Notes: generated by a model from the sequence alone, not told the origin. A stretch of 64,000 bases of DNA from Megaustenia siamemsis (GCA_032433765.1 JAVIAB010000139.1:39639608-39703607); one strand, 5' to 3'; shown: positions 10,187-21,245, counted from the stretch's first letter. Translations and numbers: made by a program.

Positions 10187-10247
10187 ATGAAGGAAGGAAG
10201 GAAGGAAGGGAGGGAGGGAGGAAGGAAGGAAGGGAGGGAGGAAGGAT
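10187..10247. repeat. GGAA/GGGA tetranucleotide microsatellite
   Basis: Imperfect GGAA and GGGA repeats lie just downstream of the LINE-A fragment, possibly grown from its tail. Confidence 0.9.
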
Positions 10248-11010
10248 GGATCTCATAATTTTCAGGAATAAAAGATGGCGTCCATTAAATCGTAATTATA
10301 CTACCACACTTTTCACGTGGTTTAGAGATTTCTGCTTTTGAACTACTCGCATTTGCATTTCTGTGGCTTCTCCAACAAAGAGCACGATATTTATCTATGT
10401 TTTCCTACTTCAGAATAGTTTCATCTACAGTTACGAGAACACCTGCCCTGCCTTTTTTTTTATATTATTTTTTAGGGGAAAAAAGAAGAGGATGATAACT
10501 CTTAATCCCTTCACCATCCTTCCTCTCTCTCTCTCTCTCTCTCTCACCTATCTTCACGCTACGCCTTCGCTACTGCAATGTAAGGCTAACACATAATTAT
10601 AAATGTATATCCCAAGCAAAACTTCAGCCATGACGGGAAACTATCGGACAAACGATCCGGTTACCACAACCTAGATGACCTCTGCGTGCCTGTTACATGC
10701 AATCTATTGTGAATCAGAGCATTGACTCAACCCAGCGAATGTCGAGCGACAACCTCGGGCAGAGGTGACCTTTAGTGTTCAGCAGGTCAAGTGTTTTATA
10801 GCGATAAAGTTATTTCACCCACTTGTCTGATGGCAAAAACGCTGTGTCGACTGGATTCAAGATCCTGGTCTTTGATGCCCAAGTTTGTGCTTTCAGAATC
10901 TGAATTCAATATAGTTAACTACGGTCTCGATATTACTATCTTTCGTCCCGCCTCGGCCCGTCACTTTTTGCAGTCCCTCTTCGATATCTATTCACCCAGC
11001 TAAGCCTGAT
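10248..11010. other. No gene recognised; short TC microsatellite
   Basis: The stretch contains a T-run and a TC dinucleotide run (about 10524-10545). The remaining sequence has no coding signal or repeat similarity I could establish within the window. Confidence 0.5.
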
Positions 11011-11029
11011 TACTAAATGGGTAAAGGCA

Positions 11030-11455
11030 TCAAGATGCATAAAAATGCGATGCTGCTGTAAAGCTGATGGTAATGAACATTTTAAAAAAAGGAAAAAGTG
11101 ATATGGTAACAGTGGGGAAAGAAAAAAGGAAAAAGGGGGGGGGGGGGGAATCAAGGCCAAAAAATGCATATAAATGCGAAGCTGCAGTAAAGCTGTTTGT
11201 AAAGTTTAAAAAAAAAGAAAGAAATATAAATTGAAAAGAAAATGGTATGGTTACCATCTTTACCTAATTAATGGGCACCACAACTGAACGACGTTTCGGT
11301 TTAATAGGTCTTCAGATTGAACAGTAAACAACAACACACCAATATATAAGGACAGTGTATGTTGTTTGTTCTTGCTGAAAGCCTACTTGGCCGAAACGTC
11401 GTTCTAATTTTATTTTGTTTCTCACCTGCGTAAAGCTGTTACCATACCACAGTTT
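11030..11455. repeat. R7-type repeat with two inverted hammerhead-like cores
   Basis: A block of about 120 bp is duplicated in tandem (TGCTGCTGTAAAGCTG at 11050 and AGCTGCAGTAAAGCTG at 11182), with a G-run between (about 11137-11149). Two core-like motifs follow in opposite orientation. The minus-strand one has CTGAAGA ending GAAACGTC (11289-11316) with poor stem II. The plus-strand one (11375-11400) has a clear GCC/GGC stem and GAAACGTC, but an incomplete first box (CTGAAAG). The outer flanks also match in inverted orientation (GTATGGTTACC against GTATGGTAACA). Confidence 0.5.
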
Positions 11456-11459
11456 CCCT

Positions 11460-12480
11460 TTTTCTGAATGCTCATTAAACTTCACTACACTAATTTTCGA
11501 GACCACGGCGCAGAGATAATGAAGTCTTTTTTCAACTATGATTTCGCCTATCCTAATGTCATTAACTTTGAAGCAACATTGCCTATTTAAATGGTGTTTG
11601 GTGGTTGTTTATTGTATCTTTTGTAACTTGTATTTTTCTTATTGTAACTTTTATTTCTCCCTTTTAGGCCGTCTGATATTCTTTCTTTAACACATTCCTG
11701 CCTTCTCTCATTCAAATCTTCAAAACCAATATATTTCGCACTGATAATCGATAAACGCCTGAGGTGTTCGATAACACCATGACACATTTATTAATGTATT
11801 ATTTTACAGCACCGTAGACACATTTTGCATGAATACAATTTCATAATTCTAGAATTAGCACAGCACCATAAGTCAATGTTACCTAGAGTCTGGATGACCG
11901 CTCGAATCATTCACTCCCCGAAACATTAACACATGACACTTTCTAGCTATCTTGCTAATGTCTTCTCTAGTTATAATAATAATGTTCACACACAAGCTAT
12001 AGCTATAGTTATTCCAAGGCCCCCGTATCACTGCAAACGAAAGAAAATCCGCAATTGCTCAAACGCCCGTGCCATCCAAATTAACATCTCCTGGAATATC
12101 CAAACAAAGAAATACAGTCCCCATCATAGCAAACACAGCACAGTTCAAAAGACATAAGGTGTATCAGCACCGAAAGTGAACGCAGCTGAACTGTCCTTCG
12201 TCATACGATATCATCATTCATCGTAAACAATCTGAATATAGAAACACATTCAGATGAAAATCACAGCTCACGGTGTGCACAGAGCATTGAACTCGGCAGC
12301 TCCGGCAGCATGCCGGACGTGGAATATGAGGAAACTGCAACAAGGAACAATTTTCAGACAGTGCTTCAACGGTTCCTGCCGCCTATCCGCCACATTGACC
12401 GGAAGTCCTGTTGCGGACATTAATTGAATATGCCACTGTAACTTTTTTTTTTAATCTATACTGGATTTTCTAACATCTTA
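11460..12480. other. No gene; contains repeat R5
   Basis: No coding region is recognisable. About 11995-12140 resembles the spacer of the inverted-repeat element at 40225-40390 (shared CAAGGCCCCCGTATCACTGC against GAAGGCCCCGGTGTCGCTGC). This suggests a second, end-less copy of that element. Confidence 0.5.
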
Positions 12481-13790
12481 TTTATCTACACTAGTTGTCG
12501 ACATCTTCTTCTTTTGTCCTTCCTCATTTGCCTTTCAGCGTCGAGGGGAGATATAATTTGCGGTCTCTTGCTCTTCTGTTCGCCTCTGCTGTTGTTATGT
12601 TTCCTAGTGCTTCTAATATTCAATCCATCCATCTTTTTCGTGGGGGACACTTGGGTCTGGTATTCTCACAACGTTTGCTGAAGGTTCGTTATGTTGCGCT
12701 TTGATCTTTCTGCCTTGTCACGTGGCAAAACCATTTTATATGTTGTTTCTTTATATATTCTATGGCGGGGGCTATTCCTTGCTTTTTTTCTCAGCTCTTC
12801 ATTTGTGATTTTATCTCCCAGGCTGTTTCCTGTCATTCGTCTGACACATTAAATCTCAGTAGTGGTTATTTTTATTATTGTTCTTTCATCTAAGGTTCTG
12901 GACTGGCTTTGGTAGCACAACGTTGGGATGAAGATTGTATTGTATAGTGCTTGTTTTGCCTCTAGAGTTATTTCCTTGTTGGACAATAGTGGTGTCCAAA
13001 GTCCAATGTCCAATGAATTGACAAGCCTTGTCCAATGAATTGATAATCTTTGTTGCATCTTGATTCTATCTCTGATGTTTGTGAATTATCGTTTGTCACT
13101 AAACTTCCTAGGTATTTGCATTCCTCTACTTGTTTTAATTGCCTGCCTTCTATAGTTATGTTGATCTTCTGTTTATTTTTGGCGACATTCATGACTTCTG
13201 TTTTGTTGATGCTGATTTTCATGTATTTGTGCCTGAGATGTTGAGTTTGTTTAAGTGTTCTTGTAGGTCTTCTATTGTTTCATGTATTAGTGCCTGATCG
13301 TCTGCAAATAACAGCTCGTTGATCTCCTCTGTCTCTGATGGGTTGGCTAACTTGCATATATAGTCCATGTATGTAATAAACAGTAGGGGGGATAGTATGC
13401 ACCCCTGTCTTACACCTGATCTAACTTCGAAGTGGTCTGTGTAGCCTGCTGCTGTTCTGACCCTGCAGCTGCTGTTGATGTAGAGACTTTTAATTAGGTT
13501 GGTTAGATGCTGGCCTACTACGTATGTTGATAGTATCTCCCACAGTTGTTCTCTGTTTACTCTGTCGAATGCTTTTTCCTGGTCAATGAAAGCTATGTAT
13601 AAATTTTGATTGTGTTCTGTCGTTTTTTTTTTTCTACAAGTTGTTTTAATGTGAATAGAGCGTCAGTACATCCTCTGTTTTTTTTCGGAATCCCATTTGA
13701 GAATCGCTTAACTTTAGTTCTATTATCGGTCTTGGGCTTTTTTCCATGATTTTGGTGTATAGCTTTCCTATATCTTCTGCTTTCCTAATA
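12480..13790 (-). mobile_element. LINE-E reverse transcriptase and C-terminal region
   Basis: Minus-strand translation runs from upstream RT (QMGFRKK near 13690) through FIDQEKAFDRVNREQLWEIL (about 13600), GVRQGCILSPLLFITYMDYI (about 13400) and the catalytic LLFADDQALIHE (about 13310). It continues into the C-terminal part: KYLGSLVTNDNSQTSEIESR, TIFIPTLCYQSQSRTL and a degraded KDGLNIRSTRKHN region near 12600. The palm is readable across 350 bp with few breaks. A short internal duplication (CCAATGAATTGA twice near 13010-13040) and frameshifts break the frame. Related pieces lie at 20480-20690 (and array copies), 48325-48470, 50800-51670 and 62826-63430. Confidence 0.85.
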
Positions 13791-14230
13791 CTGCAGCCTT
13801 CCTGATAGAATCCATCTCTCGATCTCTATTCTGATCTGCTCCTTCTCTCAAACTGGCTGCTCTGTCTTGTATATAATGGTCACTCCTTAGCCACATTTGC
13901 TGCCACAATACCTTAACATTTCTTTTCTCTACGCCCGCACGTTCCAGTGGACACTCCATGCTGACATCATCTATCTCCATATCCACCCACACAGCCTGAT
14001 CTTCTACCCATGGCCTATGTTGCTGTGAGCTATTCTAAGTCCCGTGCAACTTTAATTTTATCCTGGACTGCTGCACTAACGCTCCATCCAGCGCCAGTTT
14101 TTGCTGCTTTGACTGCTGTTACTCGTGAGATCATCCCTGTGGCATAACGTAAGAGTATTTGTTCTACTTAGCTTAATTGACTGCCATCTCGCGGACTACC
14201 GACCAATGATTGTTCACTCTTGACGTCATT
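13790..14230. other. Uncertain stretch with a 74-codon minus-strand frame
   Basis: A minus-strand frame (13768-13992) is hydrophilic and shows no family I recognise. It could be a diverged upstream part of LINE-E or chance. No splice or promoter context supports a host gene. Confidence 0.35.
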
Positions 14231-14239
14231 AAGGGGTGG

Positions 14240-14560
14240 GATAGTGGGATTGTAGACGTCGGACAGCACTTACGCTGAAAGTTATCGTCGACTCATAGCT
14301 GACCATCTGCATCAGCGCACCAGATGACCAAGATCCTACTGCCCGCCCATCGTTATGACATTGGAAACAAAAAATCCAGCCTGGCCAAGCAAAAGGGATC
14401 TTAGGGGAAGTCAGCATGATGGCAAAAAATGATGTGCTAAAATCAGATTTATTTGACTAAAAGTCGCAATTATCGCAGGTTGTAAACGACACAACAACGC
14501 ATTTGCATAATTTTATCATACTTTTAAGGGCGGAAGATGAATTGTAATAAATTAGTCGAT
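14240..14560. repeat. Diverged R1-like repeat
   Basis: The stretch contains R1 landmarks (TCGACTCATAGCTGACCATC, CTGGCCAAGCAAAAGGGATC, TTTTAAGGGCGGAAGATGAA) in the same order as the R1 copy at 5.8 kb, but strongly diverged. Confidence 0.5.
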
Positions 14561-14659
14561 GGAAGAATACACTGTCAGAATTAAAGAAGTCGTCACTGAG
14601 AAAGCATTGACGTCAAACCTGAAATAGAGCAGCAGATCATGAGAGTAAGTCTTGAATAA

Positions 14660-14900
14660 TCATCATCATCAAGTACCGGGCCTACTGGCGTAGGTGATCA
14701 TGTCTCTCCACAATTTTCGATCCCAGCAGCTATTTATCATTTCTGTTGTTGACCTTCTGCCAAGCCATTCTCTTAAGTTGTCTGTTATTTTTTTTCTCTC
14801 TGTTTCCCTCTATCTCTTCGTCCCTCAATTTTCCAAATTATTAAAATATATTTCAGCTGTTCTCTTCTCATTACATGGCCACACACACAAATGATGATTA
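14660..14900 (-). mobile_element. LINE-D 3' end fragment
   Basis: This is the minus-strand 3' end of LINE-D, whose terminus reads TACTTGATGATGATGATT on the minus strand. Coding relics correspond to the LREWLGRRSTTEMI and RKLWRDMITYA region of better copies. The upstream end is cut off near CATTACATGGCC and a short CA run. Confidence 0.8.
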
Positions 14901-15204
14901 AGGTAAATGAGGAATAAGAAGAGACAGAAAGTTGTGCAGAGCCATGATCACCTTATTTTTTTGGAGGCATCGAACTGATGATGATGACGTGTTGAGCAGC
15001 GAAGAGTATACAGCTTTTTGCCATGTTATGTTAAACGAACGACCTGAAAAAAAATTACACATCACATCAGCTACAGTTTTGTTTTGTTTTCAGTGCTGAG
15101 GGTTTTATTCTGTTTTAAACAGCCGGTTCTAGACGAGCTACCGTTACAGTAGTCGGCGACGTTCATCCTCGACTCAAACGCAGAGGCGAGTGGAAACAAA
15201 CTTC

Positions 15205-15321
15205 GTGACAGCCCATTGGCTGGCTTTTCGTCTGCTGCGTTTTAATTGGTCGGTAGAGTTAGCAATAAGGAAAGTTAGGCGAAGGTTCATTCAGTTTCTC
15301 GTGTTCTTAGAAAAGGCAAAC
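15205..15321 (+). promoter_or_regulatory. Possible proximal promoter / 5' leader of laminin alpha
   Basis: Two ATTGG (inverted CCAAT) boxes lie at 15215-15219 and 15245-15249, both within 110 bp of the chosen start codon. No TATA box was found. The transcription start cannot be located from sequence alone, so this is a weak call. Confidence 0.3.
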
Positions 15322-15699
15322 ATGGCTACAGGCAACTGGGCTCCGATGAGCCTAGTGTGCTTAATTCTGATTTTGTTTCAGAGCTTAATATCTGCTCAAG
15401 TTTTGGCACCTCCATACTTCAACTTGGCACACGGTCGAAATATAACTGCCACAGCAACATGCGGGGTTGGGGTTCCTCAGCCAGAACTTTATTGCCGATT
15501 AAGTGGAACGACAACGTTTGGCTCATCCACAGAAGTAATTCAAGGAATGTCCTGCGATTATTGCAACCCTGACAACCCTGCCCAAGATCACAGACCTGAA
15601 TATGCAACGGATGGAACTGAGAGATGGTGGCAGAGTCCACCGCTGTCTCGATCTGGAGTTGAGCTCAATGAAGTCAATCTGACAATCAGCTTGGGGCAG
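15322..15699 (+). CDS. Laminin alpha chain, first coding exon (signal peptide and LamNT start)
   Basis: This exon starts a secreted basement-membrane laminin alpha subunit. Residues 1-25 form a signal peptide (MATGNWAPM then the hydrophobic LVCLILILFQSLISA). From residue 26 the laminin N-terminal domain, used for polymer assembly, begins: VLAPPYFNLAHGRN, ATCGVGVPQPELYCRL, CDYCNP, and ATDGTERWWQSPPLSRSG followed by LNEVNLTISLGQ. The DGTE-WWQSPPLSRG region and the PPYFNLA start resemble the arthropod LanA / vertebrate LAMA3/5 type more than LAMA1/2 (family knowledge). The ATG at 15322 has a strong start context (AAACATGG) and sits directly before the signal peptide. An in-frame ATG at 15190 would add 44 residues that hide the signal. 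The exon ends CAG|GTGAGT after codon 126, phase 0, where laminin alpha genes continue with a VAYV-like strand. The gene is incomplete: no later exon was recognised. Confidence 0.93.
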
Positions 15700-15899
15700 G
15701 TGAGTACTTATGTATCAGTAGACAGCGTTTAAAAATGCACACGTGTGGTGACAAAATATAAATGACAATGCAGTTGTACACAGCCTAACTCCTAAATCTA
15801 AAAGGTAATTAATACTATTATCGTTATGAGTCGTGAATTATCTAAATGTGTGCTACACTTAAAAAAAAAAAATGAGCATTGTCGCTATGAATATCATGA

Positions 15900-16260
15900 T
15901 CATGTGCCATACCGGTTAGCGTAGGCGATCGTGTCCTTCCACAATCTTCTATCTACAGTGCATCATATCAGTTCTTTTGTTGACTGCTTTCCATGCCATG
16001 ACACCATCCCATCCTGTATTTTCTGTCTTTGTCGTCCGCGATCTCTCTTTCCTTTTATTTTGCCAGTTGTACCCAAGTATTCAAAATTTCCTCTTCTCAT
16101 GATGTGCCCAAAAAATGTTCATTGTTATTTCTGATGTTTTTTAGGAGCCGCCTTTTGATTTTGAGTAAGATTTCATTTTTTTTTTTTTTGGTCTGTGCAG
16201 AATTTGTGCGATGAAACAAATCTTTTTATTTTCTTACTACTACTCTTCATCGTCAAGAAG
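15900..16260 (-). mobile_element. LINE-G 3' end fragment
   Basis: The minus-strand tail of a LINE-D relative, marked by CATACCGGTTAGCGTAGGCG, CTTCCACAATCTTCTATC and TTTTGCCAGTTGTACCCAAG (plus-strand text). Related pieces are at 44125-44215 and 56650-57060. Confidence 0.7.
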
Positions 16261-17390
16261 GCGTTAACTACGTCTTGTATAGAGGTTTATAGTAAGCTGC
16301 GATGTTTAGCCTAGCATATTCGATTTTAGTGCAACATTTTTAGACACCGGGTTGTTCTGCCTCTTAGATCCTTACCTAAACGTTTGACCCGACCCCAATA
16401 CGAGGGTCAGTGTGGGAAGCTCCGGTATATGGTCGATCTCGACCAGCTGTCGCACAGACTATGATGGAAAAAGTCAGCTATGAGTTGCTATCTACGTTTA
16501 GCTCAGATCCTGTCCGGCCTCCCGTAATGTGTTTGTGCTTGTGTGAAAAAGAGAGCCATACGAGTATGTGTGTGTGTAAATATATTATCCTGAAACAAAT
16601 TAACTAGTTTAAACAAACATGGAAGATATAGTTCATTGGGCTAGAATACTACATTCACATTCATACATTAATTTATCTGCCAAATTGTTTGATACACCAA
16701 TTTTGTTGATCTCTCATGACCTGTTCTCTCCTTTCTGTGAACTTTGACAATTGTTCAATCAAATATTACTGTTTTACTGTGCTTCTGTTTAATCATTAGC
16801 TGCTTCGTCTACACGCAATGATTTAGACTTAGCAGAAATCATTCTACATTAGACAGTATGGATGTGCTGGTGTTGGACTGAAATAATTTCTTATTCTGTA
16901 CATTACATGTACTGGACATGCGACCTTTATTCCCAACCACCCGTGTCTGTAAACCCCCACCCCCTTTTTTCTGGAGATCCCAAGGTGGGATCCTGACGTT
17001 AAAGAAAGAAAATCAATTTGACATAACATTCAACAAATGAATTGATGGCCATTGTGAGCTAGAAGACACTGACGAATCATGACACCCCCACATCATTCAG
17101 CTATGAACGTGGTACTGTCACGCAATCTCGAGCCATCTATATCTGGACCCAGAGCCAACTTTGAGAGTCAACTATTAAGTTGGTTGTGATCTCGCCCGTC
17201 ACATTAATGTTATTGACACTTTCACAGCAAGGTCAGCTCATAGATTCAAGACACTACGCTGTGTGTGGAGATAGACAAAACGTCATATTTTATGTCAAGT
17301 GCATTTTTATATCATTTCTTTTTTTTTTTTTTGCTTGTGTGAAATGCACTTATTTACAAACTATAATAAATAAAGCTATATATTGATTTT
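16260..17390. other. Non-coding intronic sequence
   Basis: A short R1-like segment is present near 16430-16510 (GTCAGCTATGAGTTGC). Otherwise no gene or repeat was recognised. Confidence 0.45.
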
Positions 17391-17395
17391 GCATA

Positions 17396-17400
17396 TGTGT

Positions 17401-17467
<67 letters not shown>
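17396..17467. repeat. Compound TG/AG dinucleotide microsatellite
   Basis: A short TG run changes directly into about 50 bp of AG repeat. Confidence 0.95.
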
Positions 17468-17471
<4 letters not shown>

Positions 17472-17659
17472 TTCAATTGGTAAATGTTAAGAAATTCTTT
17501 CGTTTTAGTCCAAACAAAAATAGCGTCTTTATAGCTTCGCACAAAACTAAAGTGACTTCTCAGTTAATATAGATAACTAAAATGATAATTAATTCAGCTA
17601 CTTGTACAAGTTTGCATACACTAATATATGAAAGACAACAGCTAACTAGTGTTTGTTGT

Positions 17660-17975
17660 TGTCGATGTAATGCCACGAGTTGATTCGGGTGGGAGCCGTT
17701 TGAGTCATCGAATGTGCTGGGTCGAAATGGCTTTCATTACATTTCCAACTTTTAATGGAGAAGTAGGAGTTTATCTAGTTTAAGGCTATGGCCGGAAAAC
17801 TAAATGTCCTGCCTAGAGGTAATGTAGTACTAGGTCTTCTATATCAGGAAGAGCCACCGCTACAAGGCAATGCTGTGATCCAAGCTTGTCTTAGTTAGAA
17901 GACAAATAATAATAAATGAATATTATAATCGAGGGAACCTTCCGAGGCGATAGATCAGTGAATCATTTCAAGGGA
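17660..17975. repeat. R6 copy followed by inverted S2 SINE tail
   Basis: 17660-17900 is a diverged relative of 19660-19895 in the 5-kb unit (GCCACGAGTTGAT, GTCGAAATGGCTTTC, CTATATCAGGAAGAGCCACC). It is followed at 17905-17970 by the complement of the S2 3' tail (GGAACCTTCCGAGGCGATAG). In the 5-kb unit R6 also sits next to S2, but in the other orientation. Confidence 0.65.
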
Positions 17976-17991
17976 AAAGGTATGTTTACTA

Positions 17992-18630
17992 TAGTCCGTT
18001 CAGATTCGTTTGCCGAGATGTTATGATTTATAATTCAAAAAGTTCTTGATGATTTCACATGATTTTTGGCATACGGTGTTAAAATGTCCATGGCACGAGA
18101 ACATATGTGTTACTCGATGTCTAGCTATAACGGTTTTCTTAAAGTGGCGAATTCCTTTGATCTTTGCCCATGTAACTATTATTTTGACCCTAATCAAAAT
18201 GTTTTACAGTAATCTAGTGCAACGGTGACCCATAGGCGTGTCCATAAAATTTTACTTGGTGGCAAAAATGTCATTTTGTGCTAAACGGGAAATTTCATAT
18301 GTAACATTTCTTTATAAAAATTTATAGTGGAAACATAACTATTTTAGGACGGTGCGCATTCAGCCGTGAAGGTCATGCCTATATGTTAAAGAATCAGCTG
18401 TGAGATGTAAGCATCTACATAATCCCGCCGGTGTTTATAATATCGATTAACTTTTTTTTAATATAGGTTAAATAAGGCATCTTTGAAACTGGATCACATT
18501 TCTTTGATAAAAAAATATTTTTATAGCGACATTAGTATTCTAAACCTAACTTCAAAAGATCAATGCAAATGAACAATAAGTTTTTAAAAAAAATACATTA
18601 ATGTCTAGGCAAAGGAATCTGAACGGACTA
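17992..18630. mobile_element. Non-autonomous Tc1/mariner-type element (639 bp)
   Basis: The terminal inverted repeats are TAGTCCGTTCAGATTCGTTT at the left and its near-perfect complement at the right, flanked by TA (17990-17991 and 18631-18632). No transposase is present. A subterminal stretch (GTTTTCTTAAAGTGGCGAAT) resembles 6775-6800 of the intact transposon, so the families are related. The right-hand 90 bp form the start of the first 5-kb unit. Confidence 0.8.
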
Positions 18631-18649
18631 TAGAAGCGTATCTACATAG

Positions 18650-18905
18650 TGCTTAATTGTGGGTGTTGTTCGTTATGTGTATTTGCAAACATGAATTCAA
18701 TTGGTTACAATTAGTGTGGCCGTATTTCTCAATGATTTTGTCAACATGGTACACCTTTTTCTTATTCGTATTCTTCACAAGTTGTAACAATTCGGGTTTT
18801 AAATATGTGTCGTCAAATTTGACATTTTCATTCGCAAGCCATGTCCTAATTTGCTCTTTTGTATTTGATGCAGTAGGCACTTTGTCCCATCTTGAATTCC
18901 CTAAG
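18650..18905 (-). pseudogene. Transposase remnant (array copy 1)
   Basis: The minus strand reads DKVPTASNTKEQIRTWLANE, TYLKPELLQLV and HVDKIIEKYGH. This aligns with DKVPTSSSTKDAIKIWLTKE, MYLKPELLFLV and QIDKIIQEHGH of the transposase at 7081-8796. Only the stretch between the second and third catalytic residues survives. It sits between two Tc1-type ends (18630 and 19400). Confidence 0.85.
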
Positions 18906-19254
18906 GAAGTGCTGATATAGTAAAACAGTAACCTTTTGCATAGTTATAAATTTGCATTTGAAACTCATTGTAATTTAGATATAAATGTTGGTATTTAAAG
19001 TCAACAAATTGTCTACTGAGTCTTCACAAAATTAATAAAGATACGCCTTCACTTAGGTAATTAATGCCCAGGCCGTGGTGCGTCATGTCGTTCAATAACA
19101 ATTCAGTTTTGTGCACGGGATTTTCCTGAACTTAGTGTTTCTGCAATAGCCAAACTATTTTACGTGAACAACCGCACCAAATTAATGTATATATCCTAAA
19201 ATGGTGTCAAATTCGAACAGGGTGAATTTAATATAGCCTAAAGAAGAAAATTTT

Positions 19255-19400
19255 TTAACTAGATCACATTTCTCAGAGCAAAAAATATTTCTATAACGAC
19301 ATCAATATTATAAGATTACATGCAAAAGTTGAAAGCAAAATAACAAACGGTTATCACGTAAAGCTAATTCAAGTGTGATTATGAATTTCTGAACGGACTA
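19255..19400. mobile_element. Right end of a second Tc1-type element
   Basis: It ends in TTTCTGAACGGACTA followed by TA (19401-19402), matching the right inverted repeat at 18616-18630. The 150 bp before it are diverged from, but alignable with, 18480-18630. The left end is not visible and was probably lost in nesting. It recurs in array copies 2-4 at about 24325-24470, 29390-29534 and 33902-34046. Confidence 0.65.
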
Positions 19401-19402
19401 TA

Positions 19403-19582
19403 GATAGGCTAGTTGGCCGTGTGCTCTAGCTCTAGCGTTTGGTTCTCGTGGCAAGGCGCTGTGCCGAGGAGTACGGGTTCGATCATGCTTTGGACCATCT
19501 ATTTGTTCTGTTTTATTTTTCTGTTATTGATTGCTTGTGATTTTTTTCCCGAGTGCTGTAAACATATCTCGTCCCCTGGAAT
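19403..19582 (+). mobile_element. SINE S2 (array copy 1)
   Basis: An A-box-like TAGTTGGCCGTGTG and B-box-like GGGTTCGATCATG lie in a head similar to 2804-3035. The T-rich middle and GGAATAATTCGCT follow, after which the S2 tail is replaced by R6. Copies recur at about 24473, 29537 and 34049. Confidence 0.75.
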
Positions 19583-20112
19583 AATTCGCTTATGTTAGTT
19601 AGCCAGCCTGTTTTGACGCAGGCTATTACCGGGGGGTGGGAGAGACCTGACGAGGAGTTTGTTGTTGACGGATTGCCACGAGTTGATGTGGGCAGGTTGA
19701 CCTTTGACTCATAAGATGTGGCGGGTCGTAATGGCTTTCTTGACATTCCCTGCTCTTACTGGAGAGTTTGGATTTTGTCTGTACCAGGCTATGTTGGGAA
19801 ACTACTTGTCCAGCCCAGAGGTACTGCAATACTGGATCCTTTATATCAGTAACAGCCACGACTACAGGGAACACGGCGATCCTAGCTTCTGTTAGCCAGT
19901 CTGGTTTGACGCAGACTGTTACCAGGGGAGACCACGAGGAGGTAGATCTGCTAGGTCTTGGTCAGATGATGGTGCGCCGACCCTGCTATTGCGACCGCAG
20001 GTCGCAGGCGCTTCTACTCCCCCTGACGAGGAGGTAGAACTGCTAGGTCTTGGTCAGCTGCTGGGTCGCCGACCTTGCTGTTGCAGGTCGCAAGCGCTTA
20101 AGCTCCCCCTAA
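19583..20112. repeat. R6: GC-richer block with internal duplications (array copy 1)
   Basis: A 39-bp motif starting GTTAGCCAGCCTG occurs at 19583 and again near 19892 (GTTAGCCAGTCTGG). A segment of about 90 bp (GAGGAGGTAGATCTGCTAGG to CAGGCGCTT) is tandemly duplicated at about 19930-20110. The block is GC-richer than its surroundings. No product is supported. Confidence 0.7.
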
Positions 20113-20186
20113 CCAGTGATTAAACTAGGTCCGATGAATCAAGAAAAAAGACAAAAATTCACAAATATAAAACATTAAATACTATG

Positions 20187-20360
20187 TGGGGGTGGGGGAG
20201 GCGCGTGTAGAGCTGCAAAGAAAAATGTAAAATAAACATACAATGGTATTAAGCAGCTAAACTAATAGAGAGACGAGACAAACTGCGACGTTTTAGGCAA
20301 AAGCTTTCATCAGATACAAAACAAAATATATACAAAGATCAACACGATAGGCAAATACTT
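20187..20360. repeat. R4 with hammerhead-like relic (array copy 1)
   Basis: On the minus strand CTGATGA (20307-20313) is followed by an AAGC-TTTT-GCCT hairpin, then AAAAC and GTC (20287-20289). Two G-to-A changes relative to a hammerhead consensus hit stem II and the GAAA box. The motif repeats in copies 2-4 near 25357, 30418 and 34931. Confidence 0.55.
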
Positions 20361-20479
20361 TTCCAAGATTAACAAAAAAAATATAAACACGAATAATTAA
20401 TAAACTGAACTACTCGAAGAACTGAGGAAAAAAAGCTAGGAATAACCCGCCATAGAATATATTAAGAAACAACAGATAA

Positions 20480-20690
20480 AATTGTTTGGCCATGTGGCAC
20501 GGCAGAGTGATCAAAACACCAACACAACGAGCCCGTAATGAACGTTGCAAGAACGCTAAACCCAAGGACCTATCACGAAAAAGATGGATTGGCGGAATAT
20601 TAGAAGCATTTAGAAACATAACAACAGAAGAGGCGAACAGAAGAGCAAAAAAAAAAAAAAATACATCTCCCCCAACGCTGTAAGGCAAAT
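20480..20690 (+). mobile_element. LINE-E C-terminal tail (array copy 1)
   Basis: Plus-strand translation reads QRARNERCKNAKPKDLSR, then RWIGGILEAFRNITTEEANR. This matches the complement of 12500-12700 and the piece at 48325-48470. An A-run follows at about 20648-20661. Array copies lie at about 25549, 30611 and 35121. Confidence 0.75.
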
Positions 20691-20826
20691 AAGGAAGGAA
20701 AGAAGATTAAGAACTACGCGATACATATGGAACAGGCATTGTGGGTATTTTCTGGAAGCTGGATATTGGTATAATCCTGACATCGTGGTAAAGGGAGGAG
20801 ATAGCATCAAGAGATGGATTTGGGGA

Positions 20827-21245
20827 ATTCATCATCAAGTACCGGGCCTACTGGCGTAGGTGATGATGTCACTCCACAACTTTCGATCAAGACAGTTATT
20901 TCTCATTTCTGTTGTTGACCTTCTGTCAAGCAATTCTCTTAAGGTGTCTGGTATTTTTTCTCTTGGCTTCCCTCTGTCTCTTCGTCCCCCAATTTTTCAA
21001 ATTATTACAATATATTCTTGTTGTTCTCTTCTCATTACATGGCCAAAAAAATGATGATTGTATCTTCCTAATATTGGAATTTAGCTCTCTTTTTGCTTTG
21101 ACCTCTTTCAGAATATTTTTATTACTCTTCTTAGCTGTTCATGGTATTATCAACATTCTTCTGTAAAACCACATTTCTACAGACTCCAGTGATTTTCTTG
21201 TCTGTTGTCCTATTGTCCATGATTCACATCCATATGGGAATTAAT
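20827..21245 (-). mobile_element. LINE-D tail, first site (array copy 1)
   Basis: The minus-strand LINE-D 3' region starts at its terminal ATGATGAATT and extends about 415 bp upstream. It is a different, more diverged copy than the one at 23084. A short plus-strand LINE-A 3' tail (GTAACCAACCTTCGGTGCC, about 21249-21300) follows. Confidence 0.75.

Noticed and set aside
13768..13992. 74-codon minus-strand frame as a gene
   Set aside because: It begins at the edge of LINE-E and has no recognisable domain. It was left as uncertain sequence.
15190..15321. Upstream in-frame ATG extending the laminin exon by 44 residues
   Set aside because: The extension is basic and would bury the signal peptide. 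The ATG at 15322 has a stronger start context and sits directly before the hydrophobic segment.
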